Of a DNA stretch of 64,000 nucleotides, positions 63,367-64,000 are shown piece by piece (position 1 is the first letter of the stretch; each line of letters opens with the position of its first letter). The translations under genes were made by a program, and so were the position numbers. Origin of the DNA: Neurospora intermedia (Eukaryota; Ascomycota; Sordariomycetes; Sordariales; Sordariaceae); assembly GCA_037102815.1 (NCBI GenBank), contig BTPP01000002.1:4960001-5024000 (forward strand), given 5' to 3'. The notes beneath the pieces were generated by a model. The model did not search any database. It was not told where the DNA came from and worked only from the letters and a program-made list of their open reading frames with translations.

Positions 63367-64000
63367 TAGCAAGGCGATCCGCGTATATTTGATGAGTTGA
63401 TATTTCGGACAAGGGAAAATAAGGAAGAGTAGACGGAGCGGAAGAGAAAGAAGTACAAGGAAAAGCACTCGAAGATGGTGGCGAAGTCGAGAAATGAGCC
63501 CACTATGTCAGCCGTTGCAAACGATAACCCAAGCTTTACTCCGGGTCTGTGGCAGCGCCCTGGGAGGCTACTGGATGATGTACCCATATCGACTGTCATG
63601 AGGAGGAACTCACTAGAGGCATATCCCGCTGATATCTCATCAGGTTTCCGTATCCAGATGGAAATAAAGGAAATCCAACGAAGAATTGACGAAATCGTGA
63701 ACAAAAACAACAACTAAGGACAACGTAACTGTCCGTCATCCATGAGGGTGAGAGCGAAAATGCCAGCGAACGACAGCTTTCCATTCTACCTGTACATTAA
63801 GAAAACAAAACAAACCATTTTGCGTTGTCGCATTATCTGCATTGCATGCATGGGTTCGGTGTAGTCGTTTAGTTATGTTAGACTTGGGCTACAAACTTGG
63901 TACGGTTATGAGGGTATGTACGATATGGTGATGATTTACTTGAGGTTATAGACGACAAGTGCCGCTCGAGCGTGATGATAATCAACCATCAAGAAAGAGG
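63367..64000. other. Region downstream of tho2 with one small open frame
   Basis: Probably the tho2 3' UTR and intergenic DNA. A frame at 63475-63717 (+) is listed separately. No other feature is seen before the window ends. Confidence 0.5.
63475..63717 (+). CDS. Small ORF of unknown status downstream of tho2
   Basis: 80 codons from ATG 63475 to TAA, 108 nt after the tho2 stop. The sequence (SFTPGLWQRPGRLLDDVPIS early; a C-terminal amphipathic stretch MEIKEIQRRIDEIVNKNNN) is not low complexity. I recognise no family. It may simply lie in the tho2 3' UTR. Weak support. Confidence 0.2.
   Translation: MVAKSRNEPTMSAVANDNPSFTPGLWQRPGRLLDDVPISTVMRRNSLEAYPADISSGFRIQMEIKEIQRRIDEIVNKNNN

Overview
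The window is nuclear DNA of a filamentous ascomycete, most likely of the Sordariales (Neurospora/Sordaria type). The evidence is short spliceosomal introns of about 50-100 nt with GTRNGT donors, CTAAC/CTGAC branch points and YAG acceptors; GC-rich third codon positions; kilobase-scale intergenic stretches with recurring TACCTA/GGTAGGTA motifs and long homopolymers; Ser/Gln/Pro-rich low-complexity tails on many proteins; and conserved fungal gene families. It is a chromosome-arm segment of mostly housekeeping genes. I see no prophage, CRISPR, plasmid or secondary-metabolite cluster. The species was not determined.

Layout, left to right. The end of a CSC1/RSN1-like channel gene (+) converges on an OST-alpha/TMEM184 membrane protein (-). 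Next is a minus-strand pair: gamma-tubulin complex component GCP4 and, 42 nt after its stop codon and in the same frame, a 416-codon ORF of unknown function. A spartin/senescence-domain gene (-) and a Zn(II)2Cys6 transcription factor (+) are divergent across 4.4 kb. A six-exon 7TM protein (-) follows. Then come NSE1 of the SMC5/6 complex (+), a 3.2 kb stretch without genes, the COMPASS subunit Bre2/Ash2 (-) divergent from the splicing factor Cef1/Cdc5 (+), a tail-anchored Q-rich membrane protein (-) and a hexokinase-family sugar kinase with an 18-nt microexon (-). A GILT-type thiol reductase (+) converges on the scavenger decapping enzyme Dcs1/DcpS (-) with 28 nt between the stops. The right third holds a GRAM-VASt sterol-transfer protein of the LAM/Ysp2 class (-), a tRNA-Lys(CUU), an Atg38/NRBF2-like MIT protein (+), homoserine O-acetyltransferase (-) and the 2571-codon THO2 subunit of THO/TREX (+).

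The genes do not form a pathway or operon. Several act in gene expression (Bre2 in H3K4 methylation, Cef1 in splicing, THO2 in mRNP assembly and export, Dcs1 in cap recycling, the tRNA) or in membrane and lipid biology (OST-alpha, spartin, LAM, Atg38, CSC1). They are individually transcribed neighbours. Intron-exon structures were worked out by hand from splice signals, reading phase and protein continuity; all multi-exon models given here are phase-consistent.

Most interesting observations: the frame-continuous GCP4/downstream ORF, which suggests stop readthrough, a 54-nt intron or a dicistronic mRNA; a MITE-like element with 24-bp perfect terminal inverted repeats and a possible TA target duplication at 22571-22877; the microexon that splits the hexokinase phosphate-binding loop; several stop-free, frame-preserving introns; and a GILT protein lacking the second CxxC cysteine.
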